This document shows, piece by piece, positions 1 to 9,460 of a stretch of 36,356 nucleotides of DNA. The first letter of the stretch is position 1. Each line of letters starts with the position of its first letter. Below the pieces are notes generated by a model. It had not been told where the DNA came from. It saw only the letters and a list, made by a program, of their open reading frames with translations, and made no database searches. Both the position numbers and the translations under genes were made by a program. This DNA is from Fragilaria crotonensis (lineage: Eukaryota; Bacillariophyta; Fragilariophyceae; Fragilariales; Fragilariaceae). The stretch spans positions 1 to 36,356 of the forward strand of contig JAKSYS010000637.1 in the NCBI GenBank assembly GCA_022925895.1, given 5' to 3'.

Positions 1-567
1 CCCAGTGCGCCACCGTGAATTGGAAGGCTACAGCAATCGGGTACCTAAAGGGCTTAGACATCCTGGAAGGTCATCGTCGATTTAGGTGTACAGTCAAGTC
101 ATTTAGTACGAAGCCTGTTTGATTGTTGGCCTTTTTGTCGGTCAATGTGCATAATACGCCGTGGCAGGGACTGCAGGGCAATGTCGTCGCCTGATCTCGC
201 TCGTTCCGTTGGCACTGTTGTTCGTGAGAATTTTCCTAACTGATGCGAAATACAAACCTGGTGTCCATTAGAAGCGAGTGTGTACTGGACCGAAATGTTG
301 AGACAAGCCCGTTGCCGTTCTTAACAATTTCCTAATCAATAACTACCCCGAGCAGATCGCATGAACATCCCAAATCACCTTTTGGCGGGAAGGTCCCTGC
401 CCATGTGATCTGTTTATTATGTTTATTCCAGCGTGTTCAATCGATAAGGTTGGATAAGTGACGCACTGGTAGAACTCGTGATACCTTCATCAATGTGTGT
501 CGCCAGGTGACATGTTTCACCACGCAGCTGAAAGCTTAGACTGAAGAGTTGTCAAGGATTTGCAATT
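1..567. other. No gene recognised
   Basis: I see no convincing coding region, RNA gene or repeat in this leading stretch. It is the downstream side of the minus-strand methyltransferase gene that ends at 799. Confidence 0.5.
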
Positions 568-645
568 TTGGTGCTTCCTTGGAATCGTCTAAGCCAACCT
601 CGGTCCGATCCGAACGACCACAGAATCCCCATCGTGCGTCGGTTG

Positions 646-783
646 TTGTCAAAGTCGACACATGATGTAGCTCAATCCAATGCCTATCTCTATGAAACTA
701 GCGACATCAAACTATTGTCGAAGTCGACACAAGATGTATGTCAGCCAAACGCCTATCTCTACGAAACTAGCGGCATCAAAGTG
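646..783 (+). repeat. 69-bp imperfect tandem duplication
   Basis: Two head-to-tail copies with a 69-bp period start at 646 and 715. Both begin TTGTC(A/G)AAGTCGACACA. In the plus frame each encodes a 23-residue unit (LLSKST..DV.Q.NAYLYET then S.IK). The copies differ at several bases, yet no stop arises and the period is a whole number of codons. The ORF carrying them (about 570-786) has no good ATG and lies just past the end of the minus-strand gene, so it may be noncoding. Confidence 0.8.
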
Positions 784-798
784 TGACGTCACCAAGAG

Positions 799-1963
799 CT
801 AATCTCGACTCACCGTCAGGATGCTACAATTATAAAAATCGTCAATCATGGGTGAATATCCAGTCCATCGACCTTTCGTGGCCTGGACTTGCGACGGACC
901 GACATCAAGCAAAAACTGTCTCTGCTTCGTCACAGTCACGCTGTCTCCGGCGAACACCGTTGTTGCAAATTGAGCTAGATTATCAAAATCGGTGGGGAAC
1001 AAGATATCCACCAAATCCGGTGCATTCAGATAACAATCATGATCCGTGTCATCCATGTCTGTAACAATGGGTTCCCCTTCGGCCTCGATCGTTTTGCGCT
1101 TCATGGTCCCGGATTTCAAGTCGGGAGGCGGCAAGTAATCGAAATCCGCCATGAGAAGCCACCGTTTGGGCCTTGCCTTGGCAATTTCCATCAGGACACC
1201 GCATGCGACGGTTGGAACCCAAATCGGAATACCACCGCGACCACCGTAGGCTGGGACTTGACGCAACACTTGTTTCAACAATGGATCCGATAGTGGAATA
1301 AATTTTTCTTGATCGTCAACAACCACAGCATTTTCTAGTGTGAAACCTGTTTTGTCTTTCCGCACTTTATCATGCCCGAGATTGTCGAGTAGCTCTAGTG
1401 CCATAAAGATTGTCGGCGTACTTGATACAGTCGGCATCAAGGTGGTCTTGGATTCAGCCACATCCGTCAAGTCTTTCTGCAAGAAATGAAACTTTGACGA
1501 GTGTCCACTTTGTAGCAAAACTTCTTTTTGCAGTTCATGAAGTGATGGTGACGAATCGATAATCGTGTAGCCCACTAGACGCTCGTACACACCAGGATGC
1601 ACTTGTTGTAGATGCGAAAGAATACCCATGGCATTTGTACCTCTTCCACCACCCAGCTCAACGATTTCAAACTCCTCTGACGAGTATTTGTTGTTTCACA
1701 CAATATTCTGCAAGAACTTGGCTATAGTAGGGAGAAAACAGCTCGACAGGGGTCAACCATTGTCCGTGCTGTTCGTCGTATAGCTTCCGGTAAATCCGCC
1801 TCCAATGCCACTCACCAAGCAAATTTCGAAAGTTAACAGTCTGTAAGGGCGCTCCGACAACCAAGTTGGATGGCTGTGCATAATAATCACCCTGGGCTAT
1901 ATGACGACGCAAGAGCGTCATGGTCGATGTGAGTGGGTTCGATCGCATTCCTGCAACCATCAC
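799..1963 (-). CDS. NDUFAF7: NDUFAF7/MidA-type protein arginine methyltransferase, frame-broken
   Basis: This is a SAM-dependent methyltransferase of the DUF185 (Methyltransf_28) family. In other eukaryotes the family acts in the mitochondrial matrix and is needed for complex I assembly. The N-terminal part (1963 to 1667) carries the family stretch QWLTPVELFSPYYSQVLAEY. The SAM-binding loop follows as VELGGGRGTNA near 1630-1660, then the methyltransferase core down to 799. The two parts are in different frames: around 1670-1690 one base too many separates KQQIL from SEEFEIVELGGG. The 23-46 nt GT-AG stretches there either create a stop or are far smaller than other introns in the window, so an assembly indel or a true frameshift is simpler. 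I saw no clear mitochondrial presequence; an upstream exon could supply it. It is divergent from the PhoD gene. Confidence 0.75.
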
Positions 1964-2082
1964 AATTCAGACTTCACGAAATAATAGACAGCAATAGTGA
2001 TGGATCGACAGTATCCTTTGCCAGTACGGCTACGAGCAGACTGGCGGACGGCGGACACTGGATGCGGTCATTGTCATTTATT

Positions 2083-2117
2083 CACATGTGTCATGTCATG
2101 TGTCATGTGTCATGTAG
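2083..2117. repeat. TGTCA/CATGTG microsatellite
   Basis: Short, nearly pure repeat of TGTCATG units in the divergent intergenic region between the methyltransferase and PhoD genes. Confidence 0.7.
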
Positions 2118-2271
2118 ACGAGTGCAGCTGTTAAACGTACTGTCCTCTGTCGATGCACGTAGCCGTACCGTTAGCTTGAGTTTGCGCAGCCTTGCGATTT
2201 GCATGATGCGAGCAATCGTAATGATACATCCGAGCCGGCAAGGTTGCTGCATCGTACAAATTTTCTTGACA

Positions 2272-2485
2272 GTAAGCATCAGTAAGCAAATTATCCCGGT
2301 AAGCATTTGTCAAATTTTTCTGTGCATGATTTTCGTAAGCAAATTCGCTGTAAGTAAATTTTATTTAGTTTGAAAATTGGTATGTCGTATGTAAGCAAAT
2401 TTAATCAGTGCAAATGAAGCAAATGCTTACAATAGATTTGCTTATGGTAAGCAAATTCCGTCAGCAATGTAGCAATGTAGCAAAT
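2272..2485. promoter_or_regulatory. Cluster of GTAAGCAAAT repeats in a divergent promoter region
   Basis: GTAAGCAAATT or close variants (GTAAGCATTT, GTAAGTAAATT) occur at about 2272, 2282, 2299, 2335, 2350, 2391 and 2447. Inverse copies occur near 2420-2444. At 2436-2456 two copies form a near-perfect palindrome, ATTTGCTTA-TGG-TAAGCAAAT. The cluster lies between divergent genes starting at 1963 (minus) and 2800 (plus). A transcription-factor site array and a simple degenerate repeat are both possible; its function is inferred from position only. Confidence 0.5.
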
Positions 2486-2799
2486 CTTACAGACGTCAGC
2501 CGTGTCACCACCACGTCAATTTGCGCCAGCCAGACATCGATCGGAACTTGTTTCACTCCCGGCGAGCGCATACATTCAGGACTTCACCTTGAAGACCAAC
2601 TTCACGACCGTAAAATAAGGTCCTATACGACTAGTAGTGTTGTTCTCAATAATACTCCAGTATAGTATGACATTAGAAATCCCGAATCACGAGTGAGGTT
2701 GTGGGAGCTTATTACAAACCGTGTTGTGCGCGCCTCGTCCAAGTCTGCACAGAGTAATTCATTCTTCATATTCCAGTTCAATTCGTTTTCCCAATCACA

Positions 2800-5042
2800 A
2801 TGGCGTCCTCTTCTTTCAGTTCGCTCACACTAAGCCATACGCAAGATGAGTTGACGAAAGTTATAGGAACGAATCCCACGTCAAAGCAAAAGAATTTGGA
2901 GTACCTGGAGGCGTGGGAACAGAGTCGCAAGATGAGTCGACGCGAGTATCTAAAATCCCTGGAGACTGATGCCAGTCCGGTTTTCCCAACCTTGCTCCTG
3001 TTGCTCACGAAAACGAAACGTTTTGCGATGAACCCAAAGACATAAGTCCTGGTTGGATCTCCCGCTTTGCCTTTTGGAAGTACATGCTATGCAACCGTCA
3101 AGTATACATCGCAACTTCACTAATCGTGCTCGTGCCCATACTTGTGACTTTATTTGCTGTCGGCTTGCGAGCCCAATCGGACAGCCCCGGCACCGTTGAC
3201 GTCGGGGCTTCGTCAAACGTATACAACTTCAACGACGACATTCTTATCAAGGTCGTGGCAAGCAAGCCAAAATCTTCTTACTGGGTAGGGATCTGGCAAG
3301 CCGAACCAGCCCCAGGACCCTTGTATACCGAATCCGATACCCAGACTGCCATGTGGATGAGTCTCTGCACTGGTGGCGACGATTTGTGCGAAAAGGAAAC
3401 CACGCTTCAATTTTCCGAAGGGAGTGGCTGGAAGTCCGAGTACGCACTCGATTGGCCTCTTTGCAATGGCGCATGGGCGGCATGTATCATCGATGACGAC
3501 ACCAGCCAAAACGTGGGTTGTTCCAAAGTCTTTGCAGTCGTCGGCGGTACATGCGATGGTGTCTGTAAACCCGCCACAAGTAGGTTGTCGAAAATTGAAC
3601 ATTTGAATCCAACTCCCATGACTCCCTTGAGCAAGCTTGCCTTCGGATCGTGTTTTGACCCCGACAAGCAGGTTGACGCTCGGTTGTGGCAACATATGCG
3701 GGAGGTGTTCCAACCAGACCTATGGGTGTGGCTGGGAGATAATGCATATGCAGATGGCGAAAACATCGAAGTTAAGCGCGCAACTTACAACGCGAACAAA
3801 CAGGATTTGTATTATACTCAGTATGGACCAGTGGCACAACCAAAGATTCCAACGACTGGCACTTGGTAAGTTCCCAAATGTCATTTTGTGTGCAAGGTTG
3901 GACTTCGCTAATGCCCCGATCCTTTAAACGGTATCAGGGACAGTCACGACGCTAGTGTTGATAACGCTGGAGCTGAATATCAGTGCCACAAGCTTGCTCA
4001 AGATGAGTTCGCGTATTGGTTCAACCTACCTAGTGATGATCCTCGCCATCCTTCCCTGGGACCCAATCAACAAAAGGGTGTCTACTCCTCCGTAATGTTT
4101 AGTAAGCCCGACGAGGTCGATACCAATGGTGTTCACCTAATCCTCTTAGATGTACGCTACCACAGATCCCCAACGTTCAAGGATAAGGGATATTGTCAAG
4201 GTGCCAACTCAACTGTCTTAGGCCTGGAACAATGGAATTGGTTGGGACACGAGCTAAAGAAAAAGTCCAAGGTCAAAGTCATTGGCACTGGTATGCAGGT
4301 CATGCAACCAACCGATCAACTCTTCAATGATGTAGACTCTTACTGTGCCAACGACAATAAGACTTTCTACGAAGCTATTGCTGAGCTCGAAGAGACAGAG
4401 CTTCATTTGGGGACCAAATATGAAAGCTGGAGTCAGATTCCTCAAGAACGGTTGCGATTACTGCGATCTCTTCAGCGCGCCATCAGCGATGGGTTCGCCG
4501 AAAAGATTATCATAATATCAGGTGATATGCAATGGGGTGACGTGATGGCCAAGAAAATGCCTGCCGCTGACGATTATGGCCGGTCGCAAGTCATTTACGA
4601 AGTTACAGCCAGCGGGATCGATAGGAACTTTCCTTACCCAGATCCGAATGCGAATCGACTAAAGATTCGATCTGCTGATACTGCAGGTGACGGCATCTAT
4701 CAACACGAATGCAAATTCCCTTTCAAGTATGAAGGTGTTGAGTACAATGATTGTATCACGGCGAACGAAAGTAAGCCGTGGTGCGCAACCTTGGTGGATT
4801 CTGAGAAGAACTACTTGTCGGGCGATTGGGGATATTGCTTGCCAGAAGGCGAGGAACTGGTTCCCCGGGCCAACATTACTGCATCGGGTGAGAAGTCCTG
4901 CTACGAAGCGCTGCACGTGTGTAAGGCTCAAGCAAATTACGGAGGAATCGAAGTAGACTGGAACAACAGTCTGATCCAACTTTACCTGTTCACGCCGCAT
5001 GAGACTAATCCTGTTGCGGGCAAGGTTACGATTGGTATGTAA
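2800..5042 (+). CDS. Membrane-anchored PhoD-like phosphatase with an inserted fibronectin type II domain
   Basis: This is a metal-dependent phosphatase/phosphodiesterase of the PhoD family. The order is a basic cytoplasmic N-terminus (ATG 2800), one transmembrane segment (IATSLIVLVPILVTLFAVGL, about 3108-3168), a beta-sandwich-like domain, then the catalytic core. Core motifs are GSCFDPD, WVWLGDNAYADG, TWDSHD, LLDVRYH and ISGDMQWGD. A type II anchor with a lumenal or extracellular catalytic domain is inferred. The TWDSHD motif is completed by splicing of the intron 3866-3937. Before the last PhoD strand (GGIEVDWNNSLIQLYLF) sits a fibronectin type II module at about 4708-4838 (CKFPF, YNDC, WCAT, DWGYC). 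The N-terminal frame changes between about 2970 and 3045 without a clear intron. A GTATGT donor at 5035 and CAG at 5068 would replace the stop at 5042 with a tail ending near 5145. Confidence 0.85.
3866..3937 (+). other. Spliceosomal intron, 72 nt
   Basis: The boundaries are GTAAGT and TATCAG. Removal joins ACT TG to G GAC AGT CAC GAC and restores the PhoD motif TWDSHD in frame, so they are well supported. Confidence 0.92.
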
Positions 5043-5276
5043 CACGCATGGGCTTAAGTTACTTGCAGGCTTCAGAAAACAATTGCATGTCTCCTTCGAT
5101 CCGAACACTGGTGCAGCACTACGATGTGGTGGGGAACACCCTTGATTGATCCTTGAGCAAGTCACTGCACAGTGCATTACTGCTTCAAATCAAGTTCATG
5201 AATCATGCAAATGAAATGTTTCTTGAGTACCAGCGTCCGGGTTAGGTGTTATGTTGACTTTCTTAAACTCAAGTGA

Positions 5277-7746
5277 TCAGAATGTCGCAGCTAAAACCAA
5301 TAAAATCGAGCACCACATGCAGAACGATAGTGTCCCTGAGAGACTGAACGCGTTTCGGACTCCCAACTGATTGGGTAGAACATTACCTCGTCCTTCTCGA
5401 TACACCAGAATACCTATTGTGATCCCCAGTCGAGTCATCTGGTGCACGATGAAGTTAATCAGAAGGAAGGCAACAGTAGCAATTATCGTAAGCAAGGGTA
5501 GTGCATCGAATTGCGACTCAACTGCCCACATGGCAAATCGTATTCCCAGAAAGCCAAACAGATACGCGCTCGAAAGAGAAGACCAAATTCCATCTGACAC
5601 AGGAACTAGATCGTACCGCACCACGAAGGTTAAGCTACGCCGGAGGAGCTGAGACAAAATCGCACCATCAATGGCTGGTGCAATACCAAGAAAAGCGGCA
5701 ACAGCGGCATGACGAAGAGCAAACAGTACTACACACGCGCTTCGACCAGCACCGACGATTTGATGCGGATTCGGCTCAGCAATGCCGCCGGCTAAACCAA
5801 GTATGGTCAAAATAATGGGTGGGAAGCAGCAGGTTGCCACAAGGACACACATCCCAAAGGAAAACAGCAGCAGAACCTGAATCGTCGCATTCTATCACAA
5901 CGAGATTGATAAGCAGAAACGCCAAAGTCGACATGTCCCGCAGCACCTTGCGCTCCCACAATCCCAAAGTATTTATACGTTGACCACTTCATCGACGATT
6001 GGCCATCCAAAAGAAAGCACAGTCCAGCCGTTAAAAGCAGAAGGAACGGAGTGATGGACAGAACACCAAGTTCCATGTTCCCCACCCACAGTTGAGGATC
6101 TTGTTCAGTATTGACCGTAAGCAACAATCTGTAACCACCAACAGCAGTCTAAGGAAAGACAAATAGGAGAAACATGAGTTCTTGAGGGAATGTTCGTATC
6201 TGAAGTTGATCTGCTCCAGGTCACTTACGCGAGTTACATTTAGGACGGTGGGTAGCATGTATAAGAAGTTGCATACAACGGCACGACTTTCTTGAGCTCC
6301 CTGTTGAACCAGAAACAATCGCCAGATATCTGATGTAAATAGAAAGTAGGATGTCGTGCATGATGATGTATAGACGAGATTGAGCACGTCAAAGATATTT
6401 GTCGGCGAAGGTAGCGCACGCCGCATCAGGCCTGAGTTAACTTCTGTGAGCTGAGTGTTCATGGTTTGACTTCGTTGTAATGCAATAATCGCAGCTTGAT
6501 GATCTGCGCGAGTTTGACGATATTGTTCCACGAAACCAGCCACCTGCTCCAAAGCGCAATGCCGTGAGAGATGATGCGCTAGATCTTTCCGAACTCCATT
6601 CCATGGGCACCCCATTGTTGCATTCTTGCAGCGCATTGGCATGTAATCACAGGATTGTTCATGTTCCTTCATTGACGCTGACGGCAAGCGTTGGTCACAC
6701 CCGCGATAACTGCAGAGAACTTGCAGGTTCGCGGCTTTCAATTCCTCCCGTAGTGCGTCATCACGTACAATATCATCGACAGTCAATACGGCTCGACAAG
6801 CGGGGCACTTGCTGGAAGTCGAGTTGGAGGAACTTCTAGTGGTGGCAACCCGTAGCAGACACGCATGGCAAAAGCGACTGGAGCATTTGCCACAGGAGGA
6901 AGGATCCACAAAGAACTCATAACAAATGGTACATCGATAATTGTCATGCTGCTCGTCATCATTTTCGTTCGTGCCGGCGGCGAGGTCGTGAGCGCTGGTG
7001 GGTATGACTTGGGCCTCAAGGCGCGGAATCGGGACTCGTGGGATGACATTTGGGTTGTTTGGGTTGTTGTTCTGGGTCTGTTGCGATGCACCGCCGCGGA
7101 TTTGAATGTTTGCTCCCACCCCAACTGGTACAGAAAATTGCCGAGCTCGTGGAGGTACTCGAAGGGTACGATGCGTGGCGCCGGGATTTTGGGCCATAAG
7201 CACGCTCGGTCCTCCACCACTATTTTGAATAATGGAGATACTCTGCCCAGTCGGATTGCCTCGTATTGTGATGCGCGTCACGTTCCCTGATCCACCCGTA
7301 GCAGGCGTAGCTGCTGAATCCGCGATTTCTTCTCTCACTGCTCCGTCTGTAACCCCAATTGAAGCACCGGTATCATCTATTCCTGAGCTGCGTTGAGGTG
7401 CCCCTGTCGATGCGACATTTTCCGTTCGAGTTTCCGCTGCTGCTGGTCCACCCGTAGCAGGCGTAGCTGCTGAATCCGCGATTTCTTCTCTCACTGCTCC
7501 GTCTGTAACCCCAATTGAAGCACCGGTATCATCTATTCCTGAGCTGCGTTGAGGTGCCCCTGTTGATGTGACATTTTCCGTTCGAGTTTCCGCTGCTGCT
7601 ACAGGTTGAGGGACTGATGCTCGGAGGTCGGCATCGGATGTATTGTGCCATCCGTTCACGGCAGCCCTCCGCTCTGCGGCCAGCCGTGCAAGCCGGCGCT
7701 GCTCCTCCCGAAACCGATGAAATTCTTGTACCTGGGGAAACGACAT
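5277..7746 (-). CDS. RING and TRAF-type zinc-finger protein with multi-pass membrane C-terminus
   Basis: This is probably a membrane-bound ubiquitin E3 ligase. Splicing two introns (6149-6228 and 5877-5959) gives about 768 residues with no frame break. From the ATG at 7746, residues 1-30 are a charged Arg/Glu-rich helix. Residues about 49-152 hold a 52-residue tandem duplication. A RING-HC finger begins at residue 271 (CTIC..F, CGKC, FCHACL, CPAC). A TRAF-type finger follows (CSYRGC, CDYMPMRC, GCPW, HLSRHC), then a short coiled coil. The last 300 residues hold several hydrophobic segments, such as the one starting LLLFSFGMCVLVATCC. RING plus TRAF fingers followed by a polytopic domain is an uncommon order. 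The gene converges on the PhoD gene with about 230 bp between stops. The substrate is unknown. Confidence 0.8.
5877..5959 (-). other. Probable intron, 83 nt
   Basis: Donor GTGGGAGC and acceptor GATTCAG on the minus strand. Removal takes the frame from ...KYFGI straight into the hydrophobic stretch VLLLFSFGMCVLV. It explains what looks like two consecutive frameshifts. The donor is not a strong consensus. Confidence 0.65.
6149..6228 (-). other. Spliceosomal intron, 80 nt
   Basis: Donor GTAAGTGA and acceptor TTTCCTTAG read on the minus strand. It lies between whole codons (phase 0, after ...LNVTR). Without splicing the reading frame runs into a different, shorter tail. Confidence 0.85.
7291..7602 (-). 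repeat. 156-bp tandem duplication inside the RING gene
   Basis: Two head-to-tail copies begin at 7291 and 7447 and differ at about two positions in the compared sequence (GTCGATGCGA versus GTTGATGTGA). The period is 52 codons, so the frame is kept. The encoded unit runs from AAAETRTENV to SAATPATGG and looks disordered. The near identity suggests a very recent duplication. Confidence 0.93.
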
Positions 7747-8070
7747 GTTGGACGATGTGGGATTATTAGTGCCCGCGTTTTCGCTTTGCTGATGAAAGGA
7801 AACACGAGTTGTCGATCCCTGTCTCGTAATCCTGACGCCCTCAGTGCAGAGCGATTGATCAGGGGTTGGTGTTGTGGAGCCTGATCATTACTACTCCGTA
7901 CAAGGTACGGTACAATAGCTGCAACGCGGCGGTTCGAGTGCACACTGCACACGCGTTGAAGGAATTTCGACGGAGTGACATTCACTACTTGTATTCGTGC
8001 ATGTACGTTCTGGTATTAATTGTACGTCGTCTCAATTGTGTTCGAGAACCTCCCTGAGTTAAAAAAAAGA
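7747..8070. other. 5' flank of the RING gene, no gene seen
   Basis: Only short overlapping ORFs with no family features. It holds the promoter side of the minus-strand RING gene. Confidence 0.45.
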
Positions 8071-8483
8071 AAGAATGGTAGAATTTGTGAACTTCCATTT
8101 CACAACTCACCAGAGGATACACCGCCATTTGCTGATGTACTGAACAGCTTCATGAACCATGTTGTTCATGAGCTCTATCCTGAGCCAGCTGCTTTCGAAA
8201 AAATTGAAAAGTGATTCATTCGCATGATGCTAGCTAGCTATCGAACCTCCGGCGTGAAAACACAAGCAAAACCATGATTTACAAGCTGTTGAAGGAATTG
8301 AATCCACTTTTGGGCAACCCTCTTGCTTTCTACAAAGAATTTGTTATTTTGTATGATGAGAGCTATAGAAAACTGCAAGAGCTAAAAAATGCCAAGAGAG
8401 AAGAAGAGATGGTGGAGGCACACCGGGACACAACAGAGAGGAGCGACTGTCCATGCACTTGCCAATGGAACACCGCATGTTAA
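8071..8483 (+). other. Possible coding remnant, unrecognised
   Basis: Two short plus-strand frames have protein-like composition. One, ending near 8214, contains FADVLNSFMNHVVHELYPEP. The other, 8274-8483, contains LLKELNPLLGNPLAFYKEF and a Lys/Glu-rich helix. They are separated by stops. I do not recognise a family; they could be remains of a decayed gene or element, or chance. Confidence 0.25.
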
Positions 8484-9460
8484 GAAGAAGGGATGGCAAG
8501 AGCCAAAGAGCTTGGAGCTTCCAAGGAGCCAAAATGAGCAATTCAGAGTGCCAATATACCAAGCAACTTGTTGGATTTCTGGCAGGCAGTCTTCTGCAGT
8601 GTCTCGCACTGATACACAACAACTAACTCGCAACAGACTATTCGGAAGGAGTAAAAAGAGCTGCAACTCATCATGCACTATCACTTACCTGGAAAAAGTG
8701 TGGGGTCAATCACAATTATCCAATAAACAATATGGAAAAACTGAATGAAAAGTAGTCGTGGGAGCATAGAGACAACAGAATCCCACACAACAAATCATCA
8801 TTGGCAGTCTTGTCGGAGTGGTAGAGATACAATATTTGTGGAAGAAATCTCTTAATACTAGTAAGAACTCCCCGTGTTGAGCAGCGGACAAATCAAGAGA
8901 CTGCCTTTGTGTATGACACTCAGACTTGAGCAGTGTTGTTTTGTACTCTGCGTCTATTCAAAGGGGAAGCAAAAGCCGAGTGGGTTGTTGCGGAACAACC
9001 TGATCAGTGCAGCTTCTGAGAGGCTACTATGTCACAAAGTAAGGCTAATCCAGAAAAGAGCATGGGAAGTATGGTCAACTTTGGGGTCTGCAGTGATTGC
9101 TTGAGGATAAATTCTGGCATATTGCATTGCTGCTCAGGTCATGGAGAGCAGTGGCGAGAGCTCTTTCCTTCGAACACTTTCTTTGAATGCAGGAATTTCA
9201 AGGGTTTGAGCTGCATTCTATGATACTCTGGATAATGTAGCACATAGGCCTGTTGTTGTAAAGAGCAAGGTAACACTGTAGTAGTAGCTTCAAAAACTTT
9301 CATGAATGTAACCTTCTTCTTGATGAAGGGCATCAAAGGAAGAAGGGATCACGTGCATCAAGTTTGTTACATACTACTTGCCTCTAGGCAGTACCGCTGT
9401 ATGTAGTGCGCACGTACAGCTACAAGTCAAAGAAGAAAAAACTTTGAAAACCGTGTGCAG
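8484..9460. other. Nothing recognised
   Basis: About 1 kb with only short ORFs below 120 codons and no obvious RNA gene or repeat. Confidence 0.45.

Noticed and set aside
1662-1702. 23-46 nt introns in the NDUFAF7-type gene
   Set aside because: GT-AG stretches exist, but they either create a stop at the junction, give the wrong frame, or remove conserved residues. They are also much shorter than the 53-88 nt introns elsewhere.
3213-3766. Long minus-strand ORFs opposite the PhoD gene
   Set aside because: They are shadows of the phosphatase coding frame, which carries recognisable motifs.
5776-5967. Two separate frameshifts in the RING gene tail
   Set aside because: A single 83-nt GT-AG intron (5877-5959) restores one continuous membrane-protein frame.
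8800-8890. Possible tRNA-like segment (GTCGGAGTGGTAGAGA)
   Set aside because: I could not draw a consistent acceptor stem, D arm and T arm around it.
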